From Otariodibacter oris (GTDB lineage Bacteria > Pseudomonadota > Gammaproteobacteria > Enterobacterales > Pasteurellaceae): 64,000 bases of DNA. The stretch spans positions 1,875,262 to 1,939,261 of the forward strand of contig NZ_CP016604.1 in assembly GCF_009684715.1 (NCBI RefSeq), written 5' to 3'. How positions within the stretch are numbered: the stretch's first letter is position 1; every line of letters starts with the position of its first letter. Position numbers and translations under genes: made by a program. Of this stretch, positions 43,611 to 54,270 are shown in pieces. Below the pieces are notes generated by a model that worked only from the letters and a program-made list of their open reading frames with translations, was not told the DNA's origin and did not search any database.

Positions 43611-44456
43611 ATGAAAATTGCTTACAAAAACCAATTGGGATCTGACCGCTTGTTAGATCTCGACACCCCTCAAATTATGGGGATCTTAAATTTCACTCCC
43701 GATTCTTTCTCAGATTCAGGCAAATTTTTCTCCCTCGACAAAGCCCTTTTTCAAGCAGAAAAAATGATTAACGAAGGGGCGAGTATTATTGATATTGGTG
43801 GCGAATCTACTCGCCCTAATGCTCCTCTTGTTACCACTGAAGAAGAATTGCATCGTGTAATTCCTGTAGTTGAGGCGGTGAGAAAACGTTTTGACTGCTT
43901 AATTTCAGTGGATACTTCTAAGGCGGAAGTGATGAATGAGGCCGCTAAAGCAGGAATGGACATTATTAATGATATTCGAGCCTTACAAGAACCGAATGCG
44001 TTAGACACCGCCGCTAAACTGGCTCTGCCCGTCTGCTTAATGCACATGCAAGGACAACCTCAAACTATGCAACATAATCCAGAATATGATGATGTAGTAG
44101 AAGAAGTCGCAGAATTTTTGAATCAACGTATTTTCGCTTGTTTAACCGCAGGGATTCCGAAAGAGTACATTATTTTGGATATGGGCTTTGGTTTTGGTAA
44201 AACCGTGCAACACAATTACCAATTACTCAAACATCTCTCTATTTTTGTTGAATCAGGCTATCCTGTGCTAGCGGGGCTTTCTCGTAAATCAATGCTAGGT
44301 CACGTATTAAATAAACCCGTCGATCAGCGTGTGATTGGTAGCGTAACAGCAGCACTACTCGCCGTTCAAAATGGAGCGAGAATTGTGCGTGTCCACGATG
44401 TCGCAGAAACTGCCGATGCATTAAAAATCTGGCAAGCAATGCAAGATTGTGAATAA
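43611..44456 (+). CDS. folP: Dihydropteroate synthase
   Basis: 281 residues from ATG 43611, which gives the E. coli-like N-terminus; the frame also opens at GTG 43584. Folate pathway enzyme and sulfonamide target. TIM-barrel motifs: MGILNFTPDSFSDSGKF, DIGGESTRPNAPL, SVDTSKAEVM, MGFGFGKTVQHN, LSRKSMLG and RVHDVAET. No glmM follows, unlike E. coli. Confidence 0.96.
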   Translation: MKIAYKNQLGSDRLLDLDTPQIMGILNFTPDSFSDSGKFFSLDKALFQAEKMINEGASIIDIGGESTRPNAPLVTTEEELHRVIPVVEAVRKRFDCLISVDTSKAEVMNEAAKAGMDIINDIRALQEPNALDTAAKLALPVCLMHMQGQPQTMQHNPEYDDVVEEVAEFLNQRIFACLTAGIPKEYIILDMGFGFGKTVQHNYQLLKHLSIFVESGYPVLAGLSRKSMLGHVLNKPVDQRVIGSVTAALLAVQNGARIVRVHDVAETADALKIWQAMQDCE

Positions 44457-44524
44457 TAAGCGGTAAGATATTTAATCTATTTTGCAACAATAACAACGAA
44501 ATAAGAAAAAGTAAGGAAAATAAA

Positions 44525-44869
44525 ATGGTAACCGTTTATGGTATAAAAAATTGTGATACAGTGAAAAAAGCGATGAAATGGCTGGTAGATAATGGTCAAG
44601 AACCACAATTACACGATTATCGTGTAGATGGTTTAGATTCTGCTTGGCTAGCTGAAATGGCAGAAAAGTTTGGTTGGGAAAAACTCGTCAATAAACGTAG
44701 TACAACTTGGCGTAATTTAGATGAAGAAATCAAACAAAATCTCACCAAAGAGATCGCAATGAAAGTGCTGAATGAACAACCTACGCTGATCAAACGCCCG
44801 ATTGTGATTAAAGATCAAATTGCCCTATTAGGTTTTAACGAAAAAGAGTACCAAAACTCATTCAAATAA
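44525..44869 (+). CDS. yffB: ArsC/Spx-family protein YffB
   Basis: 114 residues; thioredoxin-fold ArsC-like protein of unknown role. The N-terminal [17 protein letters not shown] holds the single active-site Cys; [13 protein letters not shown] and IKRPIVIKD correspond to the ArsC C-terminal arginine region. Good ribosome binding site (aagg). One nt before dapE, the same pairing as in E. coli. Confidence 0.9.
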   Translation: MVTVYGIKNCDTVKKAMKWLVDNGQEPQLHDYRVDGLDSAWLAEMAEKFGWEKLVNKRSTTWRNLDEEIKQNLTKEIAMKVLNEQPTLIKRPIVIKDQIALLGFNEKEYQNSFK

Positions 44870-44870
44870 T

Positions 44871-46010
44871 ATGAAAAATAACATTATTGCCCTTGCTCAA
44901 GCGTTAATTCAACGTCCATCAATTAGCCCGAAAGATGGAGGCTGCCAACAACTGATTGCTGAAAAACTACAAGCGGTCGGTTTTAATATCGAATGGTTGC
45001 CCTTTGGGGACACCTTAAATTTGTGGGCAACTCACGGAATAGGCGAGCCTTGTTTAGCCTTTGCAGGCCACACCGATGTTGTGCCTGTTGGCGATGAATC
45101 CCACTGGGATCATCCGCCATTTAGTGCTGAAATTATCGATGATATGCTCTATGGGCGAGGGGCGGCAGATATGAAAGGCTCTCTCTCTGCAATGGTGGTC
45201 GCTTGTGAGCAATTTGTGCGAGATAATCCAAATCACATCGGCAAAATCGGTTTGTTAATTACCTCCGATGAAGAGGCAGTCGCTAAAGATGGCACAGTAA
45301 AAGTGGTAGAAACCCTAATGCAACGCCAAGAGCCGATTCATTATTGCGTTGTGGGCGAGCCGTCCAGTGCAAAACAATTAGGCGATACGATTAAAAATGG
45401 ACGCCGAGGTTCAATTACCGCCAACCTTTATATTCAAGGCATTCAAGGACACGTTGCCTACCCGCATTTAGCCGATAATCCCGTACATAAAGCCCTACCT
45501 TTTTTAACGGAACTTACCCAATACCAATGGGATCAAGGCAACGAATTTTTCCCACCAACAAGCTTACAAATTGCCAATATTCACGCAGGTACAGGCAGTA
45601 ATAATGTGATCCCAGGTGAGCTTTATGTGCAATTCAATTTACGTTACTCAACAGAAGTGAATGATGAAATCATCAAAGCGAAAGTGGCAGAAATGTTAGA
45701 AAAACACCAATTCTCATACCGTATTGAGTGGAATTTATCGGGCAAGCCATTCCTGACTGCGAAAGGTCTGCTGGTGGAAAGTGCGGTCAAAGCAGTGCAA
45801 AAAATCACTGGGATCTCACCGCTTCTCGAAACGGGTGGAGGCACGTCTGATGGGCGTTTTATCGCACAAATGGGAGCAGAAGTGATTGAGTTTGGTCCAT
45901 TGAATAAAACCATTCATAAAGTAAACGAATGTGTCGCCATTGAAGATTTAGCGAAATGTGGCGAAGTGTATTACCACATCGCTCACTCACTGTTACAAGC
46001 GGTAAGATAA
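44871..46010 (+). CDS. dapE: Succinyl-diaminopimelate desuccinylase
   Basis: 379-residue dizinc M20 enzyme of lysine/DAP synthesis. Metal motifs: [37 protein letters not shown] and the C-terminal [35 protein letters not shown] marks the dimer domain. Length matches E. coli (375). It abuts the next gene directly. Confidence 0.97.
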   Translation: MKNNIIALAQALIQRPSISPKDGGCQQLIAEKLQAVGFNIEWLPFGDTLNLWATHGIGEPCLAFAGHTDVVPVGDESHWDHPPFSAEIIDDMLYGRGAADMKGSLSAMVVACEQFVRDNPNHIGKIGLLITSDEEAVAKDGTVKVVETLMQRQEPIHYCVVGEPSSAKQLGDTIKNGRRGSITANLYIQGIQGHVAYPHLADNPVHKALPFLTELTQYQWDQGNEFFPPTSLQIANIHAGTGSNNVIPGELYVQFNLRYSTEVNDEIIKAKVAEMLEKHQFSYRIEWNLSGKPFLTAKGLLVESAVKAVQKITGISPLLETGGGTSDGRFIAQMGAEVIEFGPLNKTIHKVNECVAIEDLAKCGEVYYHIAHSLLQAVR

Positions 46011-46697
46011 ATGCAAAAAAACGCAAATTTAGGCTTAATTCTCACAGGCAAAACTCGCACCCATTTGGTTTCATTACCAAATGATTTATCGGATAAACAC
46101 TTCCTACAAGCCGAAGTGGTCGAGCATTTTTTGCAACTGCAAACCGCAGCAAAACAGGCTGGATTTAATCTTCAGCCTGCCAGTACCTTTCGGGATTTCG
46201 ACCGTCAAAAAATGATTTGGAATGCCAAATTTTCTGGCAATCGAAAAGTCCACGATGATCAAGGCAACCCCCTCGATTTAGCCCAATTAGATGAATGGCA
46301 AAAATGCCAAGCTATTTTGCGTTGGTCTGCGGTGGCGGGGGCAAGCCGACACCATTGGGGAACCGAAATTGATATTTTTGACCCCGATTTATTACCGCAA
46401 GGGCAATCGTTACAACTTGAGCCTTGGGAATATCAAACAGGCGGTTATTTTCAACAACTTACAAACTGGTTACTCGTCAATGCCGAACAGTTCGGGTTCT
46501 ATTTTCCATTTTTAGAACGTGATGATAAGCAAATCGGGCAAGAGCCTTGGCATCTCAGTTATTTTCCGATAGCCGAACACTACGAGCGGTCATTTTCTCC
46601 TGAGATTTTGCAATTTGCTTGGCAAGATGAAGATCTACACGGCAAGGCTTGCTTAATCTCTCATTTAGACGATCTTTTTAAACACTTTATTTTATGA
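46011..46697 (+). CDS. M15-family D-alanyl-D-alanine carboxypeptidase (VanY-like)
   Basis: 228 residues. Zinc site of the M15/LAS peptidases: [13 protein letters not shown] (H-x6-D) and the third ligand in EPWHLSYFP. No signal peptide or membrane anchor is visible, so a cytoplasmic location, for example peptidoglycan-turnover peptides, is more likely than a cell-wall one. It sits between dapE and rsmJ with no gap on either side, overlapping rsmJ by 4 nt. Confidence 0.85.
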   Translation: MQKNANLGLILTGKTRTHLVSLPNDLSDKHFLQAEVVEHFLQLQTAAKQAGFNLQPASTFRDFDRQKMIWNAKFSGNRKVHDDQGNPLDLAQLDEWQKCQAILRWSAVAGASRHHWGTEIDIFDPDLLPQGQSLQLEPWEYQTGGYFQQLTNWLLVNAEQFGFYFPFLERDDKQIGQEPWHLSYFPIAEHYERSFSPEILQFAWQDEDLHGKACLISHLDDLFKHFIL

Positions 46698-47443
46698 TCC
46701 AATTAATTAACGAAAGCGACTTCGCTACCGAATTTCAAGCAACCTGTGAAAAATGGCAATTAACCCATAATCGCGAGGCAATCTTAGCCTTAGTGAAAAC
46801 CAACGAACGCTTAGAATTGCGTAAATTAGACGAGCCGAAATTAGGGGCGATTGCCGTAGAGTTTGTCGAAGGTACTTTAGCCCACAGACGCAAATTTGGC
46901 GGTGGTCGAGGGGAAGCCGTAGCAAAAGCCGTAGGGATTAAGGGCGATTACCTACCCACTGTGATTGATGCCACCGCAGGCTTAGGACGAGATGCCTTTG
47001 TATTAGCATCCGTAGGTTGCCGAGTGACATTAGTTGAGCGACACCCAGTAGTCTGTGCCTTATTGGAAGATGGTTTAAATCGAGCCTATCAAGATCCTGA
47101 AATCGGGCAATTTATGCAAGATCGTATGATCCTATCTTCCGCCCATTCTATTGCCGATCTCGATCCAAATAATGATCGTGCCGACGTGGTTTACCTCGAT
47201 CCAATGTATCCTCACAAGCAAAAAAGTGCCTTAGTCAAAAAAGAAATGCGAGTATTCCAGCACTTAGTCGGGGCAGATTTAGATGCCGATAATTTCCTTA
47301 CCCCCGCCAAACAATTAGCCAAAAAACGTGTGGTAGTAAAACGCCCCGATTACGCCCCATTTATAGCCGAACAAAAACCCGATTTTAGCCAACAAACCAA
47401 AAATCATCGGTTTGATGTGTATTTATCTCATCTAGGTAAATAA
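46694..47443 (+). CDS. rsmJ: 16S rRNA m2G1516 methyltransferase RsmJ
   Basis: 249-residue SAM-dependent methyltransferase (YhiQ). SAM motif I is [17 protein letters not shown], catalytic motif IV is [20 protein letters not shown], and the N-terminal [20 protein letters not shown] block is family-specific. Start overlaps the M15 gene (ATGA). Confidence 0.96.
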   Translation: MIQLINESDFATEFQATCEKWQLTHNREAILALVKTNERLELRKLDEPKLGAIAVEFVEGTLAHRRKFGGGRGEAVAKAVGIKGDYLPTVIDATAGLGRDAFVLASVGCRVTLVERHPVVCALLEDGLNRAYQDPEIGQFMQDRMILSSAHSIADLDPNNDRADVVYLDPMYPHKQKSALVKKEMRVFQHLVGADLDADNFLTPAKQLAKKRVVVKRPDYAPFIAEQKPDFSQQTKNHRFDVYLSHLGK

Positions 47444-47472
47444 CCTATCTTTTGCAAAATTTCTATAAAAAA

Positions 47473-47501
47473 TAACCGCTTGTAAGTACGACAAGCGGTT
47501 A
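47473..47501. terminator. Bidirectional terminator of inverted uptake signals
   Basis: 11-bp perfect stem taaccgcttgt (47473-47483) with acaagcggtta (47491-47501), 7-nt loop, between convergent rsmJ and the first Sel1 gene. It lies in a block that is repeated at 49090-49160. Confidence 0.82.
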
Positions 47502-47537
47502 GATTGGTGGACTGTTTTACTAAAATTGTGAATTAAA

Positions 47538-48977
47538 TTATTTTGATTGCTCTATCACCTCACAAGCTTCCGATGAGCCATTTTGACAAGCTAGAAAGAA
47601 ATAAGATATGGCTGTTTGGGTATTTTGTTCTACACCTTTACCGTAATAATACAATATTCCAATCCCAAATTGAGCCTCAGCATTTCTCCTCTGAGCAGCT
47701 CTTTGATACCACTCCATTGCTTTTTTATAATCCTGCTTGATTCCATATCCCTGATAGAACATATTTCCAAGATTCACTTGAGCATCACTATATCCTTGAT
47801 CTGCTGCTTTTTGTACCCATTCAAAAGATTTTTTATAATCCTGTTTTATTCCATCTCCTATAAGATACATTAGCCCAAGATTAAATTGAGCCTCTACAAC
47901 ACCCTGCTCAGCCGCTTTTTGATACCATTCAGCTGCTTTTTGGTAATCCTGTTTGATACCTTCACCTTGATGATACATTTTCCCAAGATTAAATTGGGCA
48001 TCACCATACCCTTGTTCAGCTGATTTTTTAAATAAATCAAATGCTTTTTCATTATCTAATTTTACACCATCTCCATTAGTATATATGACCCCAAGACTGT
48101 ATTGAGCTACTGCAAGTCCTTGCTCTGCGGCTTTCTGATACCACTCCACCGCTTTTGCTTTATCTTGTTTGACTCCATCCCCATCGTGATACATCTTCCC
48201 AAGATTTTGTTGAGCCGCCACATATCCTTGCTCAGCCGCTTTTTGATACCATTCAAAAGCTTTTTTATGATCCTGTTTTATTCCATCTCCTATAAGATAC
48301 ATATTTCCAAGATTAAATTGAGCAGTAACCAATTCTTGTGAAGCGGCTTTCTGGTATAACTCAAAAGCCTTTATCTTATCCTGTTTGACTCCCGCTCCAT
48401 TACGATACATCAAACCTAGATTCAATTGTGCATCTGCATACCCCTGTTCAGCCGATTTTTGGTACCACTCCACTGCTTTTTTGTTATCCTTCTTCACGCC
48501 TTGACCAAATTCATACACCGCTCCAAGTATAAATTGAGCCATTGCATCTTCCTGCTCAGCCGCTTTTTGATACCATTCCAGAGATTTTTCATTATTCTGT
48601 TCAACGCCCTCCCCTTTGTAGTACATCTCCCCAAGTACAATTTGACCTCTTACACTTCCCTGATCAGCAGCTTTTTGAAACCATTCAAAAGCTTTTGTCT
48701 TATCCTGTTTAACTCCCTCTCCTTTGTAATACATATCTCCAAGTATAATCTGACCGTTTACATCACCTTGCTCAGCGACTTTTTGAAACCATTCAAAAGC
48801 TTTTCTCTTATCCTCTTTAACCCCCTCTCCTTTATAGTACATAGATCCAAGATTAAATTGAGCTTCAATATTTCCTTGTTCCGCAAGCTTAAGCGTATCA
48901 TCAAATTCGGATGCCATTATCGAAGTGGTAAAGCCTAATAGCAACATTGTGCCTAATACAGTTTTTTTAAAAAGCAT
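47538..48977 (-). CDS. Sel1-repeat secreted protein, 12 repeats
   Basis: 479 residues: a signal peptide (FKKTVLGTMLLLGFTTSIMA, cleavage near MAS-EFDD), then about twelve 36-residue Sel1-like (TPR-related) repeats of the type AEQGxxxAQxxLGxMYxxGx GVKQDxxKAxEWYQKA, and a capping end LACQNGSSEACEVIEQSK. Such solenoids bind proteins; several act in host interaction or envelope complexes, but no partner is visible here. Ribosome binding site AAGGAG. Paralogue of the next upstream gene. Confidence 0.92.
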   Translation of the reverse strand: MLFKKTVLGTMLLLGFTTSIMASEFDDTLKLAEQGNIEAQFNLGSMYYKGEGVKEDKRKAFEWFQKVAEQGDVNGQIILGDMYYKGEGVKQDKTKAFEWFQKAADQGSVRGQIVLGEMYYKGEGVEQNNEKSLEWYQKAAEQEDAMAQFILGAVYEFGQGVKKDNKKAVEWYQKSAEQGYADAQLNLGLMYRNGAGVKQDKIKAFELYQKAASQELVTAQFNLGNMYLIGDGIKQDHKKAFEWYQKAAEQGYVAAQQNLGKMYHDGDGVKQDKAKAVEWYQKAAEQGLAVAQYSLGVIYTNGDGVKLDNEKAFDLFKKSAEQGYGDAQFNLGKMYHQGEGIKQDYQKAAEWYQKAAEQGVVEAQFNLGLMYLIGDGIKQDYKKSFEWVQKAADQGYSDAQVNLGNMFYQGYGIKQDYKKAMEWYQRAAQRRNAEAQFGIGILYYYGKGVEQNTQTAISYFFLACQNGSSEACEVIEQSK

Positions 48978-49116
48978 AGTAACTCCTTAAGAGGAAAGAG
49001 AAAATTTTGTTTATTTTATGATATTTTTGATTCAAGTATGATGATTTTTTATATTTGTGATATACAGATCTAAACTCCTTTTAAAAATACAATTTTTACA
49101 AAATTTCTATAAAAAA

Positions 49117-49142
49117 TAACCGCTTGTTACGACAAGCGGTTA
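49117..49142 (-). terminator. Terminator of the second Sel1 gene
   Basis: taaccgcttgt (49117-49127) with acaagcggtta (49132-49142), TACG loop. Copy of the one at 47473-47501 apart from a shorter loop. Confidence 0.82.
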
Positions 49143-49169
49143 GATCAGTGATTTGTTTTACTACAATTA

Positions 49170-50045
49170 TTATTTTAATTTTTTTAGATTATCACAAGCA
49201 TCCGAGTAACCATTTTGACAAGCAAGAGAGAAATATTCTTTTGCTTTTGAGATATTTTGCTTTATACCTTTTCCCTCGGAATACAACACCCCAAGATAGA
49301 ATTTAGCCTCTACAATTCCCACCTCTGCTGGTTTTTGAAGCCATTTTACAGCTTCCGCATTATCTTGTTGGATACCCTCTCCAAAGTAGTACATCTTTCC
49401 GAGCGCTAATTGAGCCGATAAATTTCCGGCCTCAGCCGCTTTTTGATACGATTCCAAAGCTTTTGCGGAATCTTGTTTGACTCCCTTTCCATAGTTGTTC
49501 ATCCATCCAAGATAGAATTGAGCTTCTGCATCTCCTTGCTCAATGGCTTTTTGAAACCATTCCTTCGCTTTTGTGTAATCTTGTTCATTAGCGTACATTA
49601 CTCCAAGATTTGTTTGAGCCTCTGCATGTCCTTGCTCAGCCGCTTTTTGATACCATTCTAAGGCTTTTGCGAAATCTTTTTGATAGAAATACATCTCCCC
49701 AAGATTGAATTGAGCATCTGTATATCCCTGCTCAGCCGCTTTTTGATACCATTCCAAGGCTTTTACGTTATCTTGTCTGACTCCATATCCATAAAAGTAT
49801 ATATCCCCAAGATTGAATTGAGCCTCTACATTCCCTTGCTCAGCTGCCTTTTGAAACCATTCAAGGGCTTTGGGATAATCTTGTATGTATCCTTCTCCAG
49901 TAATGTACATTCTTCCAAGCTCATATTGAGCCTGTGCATTGCCTTGCTCTGCAAGCTTAAGGGTATCATCAAATTCAGATGCTGTTATCGAAGTGGTAAA
50001 GCCTAATAAAAGCATTGAGCCTAATACAATTTTTTTGAAAATCAT
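49170..50045 (-). CDS. Sel1-repeat secreted protein, 7 repeats
   Basis: 291 residues with nearly the same signal peptide (FKKIVLGSMLLLGFTTSITA) and first repeat (SEFDDTLKLAEQGN) as the neighbouring 479-residue protein. Seven Sel1 repeats; the third and fourth are shortened to 32 residues, losing the GxGVxQD turn. Cap LACQNGYSDACDNLKKLK. The gene, its ribosome binding site region (CTTAAGGAGTT) and its downstream terminator block match those of the neighbour, so the pair arose by tandem duplication followed by repeat gain or loss. Confidence 0.92.
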   Translation of the reverse strand: MIFKKIVLGSMLLLGFTTSITASEFDDTLKLAEQGNAQAQYELGRMYITGEGYIQDYPKALEWFQKAAEQGNVEAQFNLGDIYFYGYGVRQDNVKALEWYQKAAEQGYTDAQFNLGEMYFYQKDFAKALEWYQKAAEQGHAEAQTNLGVMYANEQDYTKAKEWFQKAIEQGDAEAQFYLGWMNNYGKGVKQDSAKALESYQKAAEAGNLSAQLALGKMYYFGEGIQQDNAEAVKWLQKPAEVGIVEAKFYLGVLYSEGKGIKQNISKAKEYFSLACQNGYSDACDNLKKLK

Positions 50046-50327
50046 AATAACTCCTTAATAGAGAAGCAAAAATCTCGTTTATTTTATGATATTGTTTATG
50101 CAATGACTATTGTTATATTTTGGTATTAAGTGGGGTTTATATTACTTTTGAGTATTGGAAACAGATGAGTAAAAGGATTACAAGCGGTCAGAAAACTCGA
50201 GAATTTTGTAAAAATCCTCTACTAGCAAAATGACATAAATCGCGGTAATAAAGCGAAGTTTAGCAAAATACTGATAGAGTACATAAAAAAACCGCTTATT
50301 ATCAACTAATAAGCGGCTTATAAAATA
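50046..50327. other. Region between the Sel1 genes and the tRNA-Ser pair
   Basis: About 280 bp without a credible gene. It holds the Sel1 upstream sequence, an uptake core near 50180, and the tRNA terminator at 50292-50316. No partial tRNA copy or integrase remnant was seen. Confidence 0.5.
50292..50316 (-). terminator. Terminator of the tRNA-Ser unit
   Basis: 9-bp stem ccgcttatt (50292-50300) with aataagcgg (50308-50316); the minus strand continues into T residues (rc of 50285-50290). Confidence 0.78.
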
Positions 50328-50417
50328 TGGCGGAGGAAGTGAGATTCGAACTCACGGAGGGCGTAAACCCTCGCCGGTTTTCAAGACCGGTGCCTTCAAC
50401 CACTCGACCATTCCTCC
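50328..50417 (-). tRNA. tRNA-Ser (anticodon UGA), second copy
   Basis: 90 nt including encoded CCA. Acceptor GGAGGAA with TTCCTCC, anticodon loop CTTGAAA (TGA), long variable arm, T-arm GTTCGAATC. Differs from the other copy by one base in the D-arm region (GAGTGG). Confidence 0.97.
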
Positions 50418-50510
50418 GTGTTGAAAACAAATTGTATTCTTTGACTATTGAATTGTTTCTGACAAAGAAAACCTGCTGATAGTTAAACTAATCAACAGGT
50501 TAAAATAAGA

Positions 50511-50600
50511 TGGCGGAGGAAGTGAGATTCGAACTCACGGAGGGCGTAAACCCTCGCCGGTTTTCAAGACCGGTGCCTTCAACCGCTCGACCATTCCTCC
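50511..50600 (-). tRNA. tRNA-Ser (anticodon UGA), first copy
   Basis: 90 nt with CCA; same sequence as the downstream copy except GAGCGG in the D-arm region. Upstream in the same transcript; 93 bp separate the two. Confidence 0.97.
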
Positions 50601-50693
50601 GCTGAAAACAGGCAAAATAATATAGATAACAACGAAATCGGTCAAGTATAAAATAGAGTAAATTGCTTAAATGCTCTATTTTTCGTCATTATT

Positions 50694-51785
50694 TTATTTT
50701 CTAATTAGCCAAACCCCACTTTCGATATGATCCGTATAAGGGAACTGATCGAACATCGCACATTTTTCGATGCGATGCGTTTGGCATAATTGTTGTAAAT
50801 TATCCGCTAAAGTATTCGGATTACACGAAATATATAAAATTCTGTCATACCCTTGCACCATATCTAACGTTGCTTGATCTAACCCTGCTCTTGGTGGATC
50901 AACAAAAATAGTATTACATTGATAGCTAGATAAATCTATTCCTCGCAAACGGTAAAATTCACGCTCGCCATTGAGGGCTTGAGTGAACTCTTCCGCTGAC
51001 ATACGGATAATTTGTAAATTATCGATATGATTCTTCTCAATATTATATTGAGCTGATTCAACAGATGATTTAGAAATTTCTGTCGCAAGCACTTTGCGGA
51101 AATTACTCGCTAAGGCAATCGAGAAATTGCCGTTGCCACAATACAGCTCAAGTAAATCACCCTCACTATTTTCAGTACAGCCCTTTGCCCATTCAAGCAT
51201 TTTTATATTCATTTTGCCATTTGGTTGAGTAAAGCTATTTTCAACCTGACGATAAATGTACTCTCTGCCCGATACCATCAACTTTTCTTCAATATAATCA
51301 TTATCTAATGCAATTTTTTGCTTAGTTGCTCGCCCAATAATGTTTACGTCAAAGCCTTTTTGTATCAGATTAGCTTTAAGTACTTTGGCTTGTTCAATCC
51401 ACTCTTCCGTTAATTTTTTATGGTATAGCAACGAAATGGCGATTTGTCCGCTTAATGTCGTTAAATAATCCACTTGGAAAAGTTTATGAGACAGTAAAGC
51501 ATTATCTCTAACTTCATCTAACAATAATGTCATCATTTGATTGATAAGCTGGCTCGCAATAGGGAATTGATCGACCCGATAACGCTGTTTTGTCGCTTTA
51601 TCGAACATGATATGAAATAGATCGCCTTGCTCGTGCCAAATCCGAAATTCTGCCCTTAAGCGAAAATGGCTCGTTTCCGATGCAAAAATCTCAAGTTCAG
51701 GCGGAGAAAAAGGGGCAAGTAAAGCGGTAAGATTGTCTGCTTTTTTTGCTAATAAATTAGGGTAGTCTGAGATAGGTAAATTCAT
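50694..51785 (-). CDS. trmA: tRNA (uracil-5-)-methyltransferase TrmA
   Basis: 363 residues from ATG 51785 ([20 protein letters not shown]); the frame extends 25 hydrophobic codons further up but these do not fit the family. Makes m5U54 in the T-loop. Key motifs: [17 protein letters not shown] motif [26 protein letters not shown], catalytic Cys in [11 protein letters not shown] and the C-terminal [10 protein letters not shown] with the base Glu. Confidence 0.96.
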   Translation of the reverse strand: MNLPISDYPNLLAKKADNLTALLAPFSPPELEIFASETSHFRLRAEFRIWHEQGDLFHIMFDKATKQRYRVDQFPIASQLINQMMTLLLDEVRDNALLSHKLFQVDYLTTLSGQIAISLLYHKKLTEEWIEQAKVLKANLIQKGFDVNIIGRATKQKIALDNDYIEEKLMVSGREYIYRQVENSFTQPNGKMNIKMLEWAKGCTENSEGDLLELYCGNGNFSIALASNFRKVLATEISKSSVESAQYNIEKNHIDNLQIIRMSAEEFTQALNGEREFYRLRGIDLSSYQCNTIFVDPPRAGLDQATLDMVQGYDRILYISCNPNTLADNLQQLCQTHRIEKCAMFDQFPYTDHIESGVWLIRK

Positions 51786-51869
51786 GATTAGGTTTATATG
51801 AAATGAAAGCGTTAAGCTTAATAAATAATGGATAAAATAGAAAGTGGGCGAAATGCCCACTTCACTAGA

Positions 51870-52196
51870 TTATTCTGTATCGTCACTGTTACTCGCATCA
51901 CTCACATCACCAGAAAGAGTGTAGATACGTTTTGTTTTGCTCGTTAAAGTACGGTATTTTACCCACACTTTTTCAAGAAATGTTTCAGGTACTTTTTTAC
52001 CTGTCATCACTTTTACAAACTCTTTTTCTTCATTTGTAACAGGCTTACGTTCACCATTTTCTAATGCCAAACAAGCCTGTCCAAATTGCTCTAACGCCTG
52101 TGATTCACGAATGGTATAATCTCCATGACGAGAAAAACCACGTGGGTAATTTTTATCATCAAAAAAACGACGGGTTACACTAAAACTATCTGCCAT
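51870..52196 (-). CDS. maoP: Macrodomain Ori protein MaoP (DUF413)
   Basis: 108 residues matching E. coli MaoP/YifE: FFDDKNYPRGFSRHGDYTI, EKEFVKVMTGKKVPETFLEK VW and KTKRIYTLSG near the C-terminus, acidic tail. In E. coli it works with the maoS site to organise the Ori macrodomain. No maoS sequence was sought successfully here. Confidence 0.93.
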   Translation of the reverse strand: MADSFSVTRRFFDDKNYPRGFSRHGDYTIRESQALEQFGQACLALENGERKPVTNEEKEFVKVMTGKKVPETFLEKVWVKYRTLTSKTKRIYTLSGDVSDASNSDDTE

Positions 52197-52282
52197 AATA
52201 TGCCTCTTTTATCTATATTTTCTTATAATCAAAATCTGGGCGAGCATTAAAGCCAAATCTGAAAAAGAAATCAATGATTTTT

Positions 52283-54076
52283 TTACGAATTTCCTTTATC
52301 TGTTTTGCGATACATAGCTTCAATTTGATCTTTATAGCGTTTCATTATCACTTTTCGGCGTAATTTCAATGTTGGGGTAATTTCTTCCATCTTAGTTGAG
52401 AAGGCTTCCGATAACAGTGTGAATTTTTTCACTTGCTCGAAACTTGCCAGCTCTTTTTGAAGTTCTCCTAGTCGTTTCTCAAACATTTGCACGATTTCAG
52501 AATGTTTAATCAAGTCCAATCTATCATGATATTTAATATTCAACTGCTTGGCATGTTCTTCTAAACTCTCAAAGCAAGGCACGATCAATGCGGATACGTA
52601 TTTTTTCGCATCCGCGATCACAGCAATTTGCTCGATAAATTTATCTTTACCAATTTTGCCTTCAATATATTGTGGAGCAATATATTTACCGTTAGACGTT
52701 TTCATCAATTCTTTTATACGATCAGTGATAAACAAATTGCCATGTTCATCAATTTCCCCTGCATCGCCTGTTTTTAGAAAACCATCTTCGGTAAATGCCT
52801 GAGCGGTTTCTTCGGGCTTATTATAATACCCACGCATGACCATTCCGCCACGAATCAGAATTTCGTTATTCTCGCCGATTTTCACTTCCGCATTAGGCAT
52901 CACTGTACCGATAGATTCTGGATTAAACCCTTTATCATCCCAACAAGAAACGGTAGCGGTCGTTTCTGTCATTCCATAACCTAATTTCACATTAAGCCCG
53001 ATACTATGGAAAAATAAACCAATCGAAGGCTCTAATTTAGCCCCGCCACAAGGCATTAAGCGAATATTGCCACCCAACAGATTACGTAACTTGGAAAGTA
53101 CCAATTTATCAGCTAATTGATAACGCTTTTGTAAGAAGAATGAAGGTTTTTCCGCTTTAAAATGTGCTTCGCCTTGTTTAATCGCCCATTTGAATAAGGC
53201 TCTACGATGAAATGGCGCTTTTTCCACTTTATCCCAAATTGCTGCATAAATTTTTTCGTAAAATCTAGGAACTGCACACATTAATGTCGGTTTTAATGTG
53301 GTTAAAGCTTCACGAACTTGATTTGTATCTTCCAAATAGCAATTGACCGCCCCGCGATACAATACATACATTGACCATGTGCGTTCAAAAATATGAGATA
53401 AAGGCAAGAAAGAGAGCGAGACATCTGATTCATAAATCTTGATAGTTTGGCTATGTACTTGTAACTGATGGGCTAAATTCGCATAATCAAGCATCACGCC
53501 TTTAGGCTCGCCTGTTGTCCCTGAAGTATAAAGTAAGGTAAATAAATCTGACATTTTCTTACTTGCTAAACGCTTCTCTAATTCTGTAGATTGAGGTTCA
53601 ACTTGGCAAAAATCGTTCCATGATTGTGCTAAAGGAAACTCATATAAATTAATTGAATCATCCATCGACACAATTTTTTGTAATTGAGTACACTTGTTCG
53701 CTATTTTTACAGCAAGATCATACTGTTCTTGAGAGCCAACAAATAGAATCTTAATACCTGCATCATTAATAATATATTCGACTTGCTTATCGGTATTTGT
53801 TGCATAAATAGGAACGGTAACACCTCTAATTTGCATCGTTGCAAAATCGGTCATTGTCCAACGAGGCGTATTATTCGAAAAAATACCGATTTTATCCTGA
53901 ATACCAATTTTATTGGCCAATAAAGCATGAGAAATACTATCTATTTGTTTTTTAAAAGAGTCCCATGAAATTGAATGCCATTTATCCTCTTCAAGAAAGC
54001 GTAATGCAGTACTCTCTGGTTGTTTTGTTGAACGAGAAATAAATCCATTCACGATATGAAAGTCTAACAAACTCAT
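52283..54076 (-). CDS. AMP-dependent long-chain acyl-CoA synthetase
   Basis: About 597 residues from ATG 54076 ([13 protein letters not shown]) with AGGATAG upstream; the frame also opens at GTG 54091. ANL-superfamily motifs: P-loop [52 protein letters not shown] and [15 protein letters not shown] with the catalytic Lys region. Closest in form to long FadD15-type ligases (as H. influenzae HI0002-like). Exact chain length unknown. Confidence 0.92.
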   Translation of the reverse strand: MSLLDFHIVNGFISRSTKQPESTALRFLEEDKWHSISWDSFKKQIDSISHALLANKIGIQDKIGIFSNNTPRWTMTDFATMQIRGVTVPIYATNTDKQVEYIINDAGIKILFVGSQEQYDLAVKIANKCTQLQKIVSMDDSINLYEFPLAQSWNDFCQVEPQSTELEKRLASKKMSDLFTLLYTSGTTGEPKGVMLDYANLAHQLQVHSQTIKIYESDVSLSFLPLSHIFERTWSMYVLYRGAVNCYLEDTNQVREALTTLKPTLMCAVPRFYEKIYAAIWDKVEKAPFHRRALFKWAIKQGEAHFKAEKPSFFLQKRYQLADKLVLSKLRNLLGGNIRLMPCGGAKLEPSIGLFFHSIGLNVKLGYGMTETTATVSCWDDKGFNPESIGTVMPNAEVKIGENNEILIRGGMVMRGYYNKPEETAQAFTEDGFLKTGDAGEIDEHGNLFITDRIKELMKTSNGKYIAPQYIEGKIGKDKFIEQIAVIADAKKYVSALIVPCFESLEEHAKQLNIKYHDRLDLIKHSEIVQMFEKRLGELQKELASFEQVKKFTLLSEAFSTKMEEITPTLKLRRKVIMKRYKDQIEAMYRKTDKGNS

Positions 54077-54212
54077 ATAGCCTATCCTCACTAAATTTCG
54101 GCTTACATTTGTTAGCTAATATAAAATATCTAAAATTAAAAAGCCATAGAAAAGTGAACAGATGTACGCTATTTTAAAAAATTGAAATAACCTTACATAA
54201 GATTCATACAAC

Positions 54213-54247
54213 AAAAAAGCCACATATCTTTAAGAATATGTGGCTTT
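54213..54247 (-). terminator. mrcB terminator
   Basis: 12-bp perfect stem aaagccacatat (54216-54227) with atatgtggcttt (54236-54247), 8-nt loop; the minus strand ends in TTTTTT. Confidence 0.9.
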
Positions 54248-54270
54248 ATGTTTACCAGCTAATACGTTAA

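Noticed and set aside
47543-48938. Several plus-strand frames of 65-170 codons across the Sel1 gene
   Set aside because: They are periodic antisense shadows of the 108-bp repeats; no ribosome binding sites and low-complexity Phe/Leu/Ser composition.
47538-50045. Regular direct repeats that might suggest a CRISPR-like or satellite array
   Set aside because: The period is 108 bp, in frame, and encodes 36-residue Sel1 units; there are no short palindromic repeats or unique spacers.
50328-50600. tRNA-Ser pair as a possible island attachment site
   Set aside because: No integrase, phage gene, or repeated tRNA 3' fragment was seen within the adjacent 3 kb; the Sel1 genes have normal composition and uptake-signal terminators.
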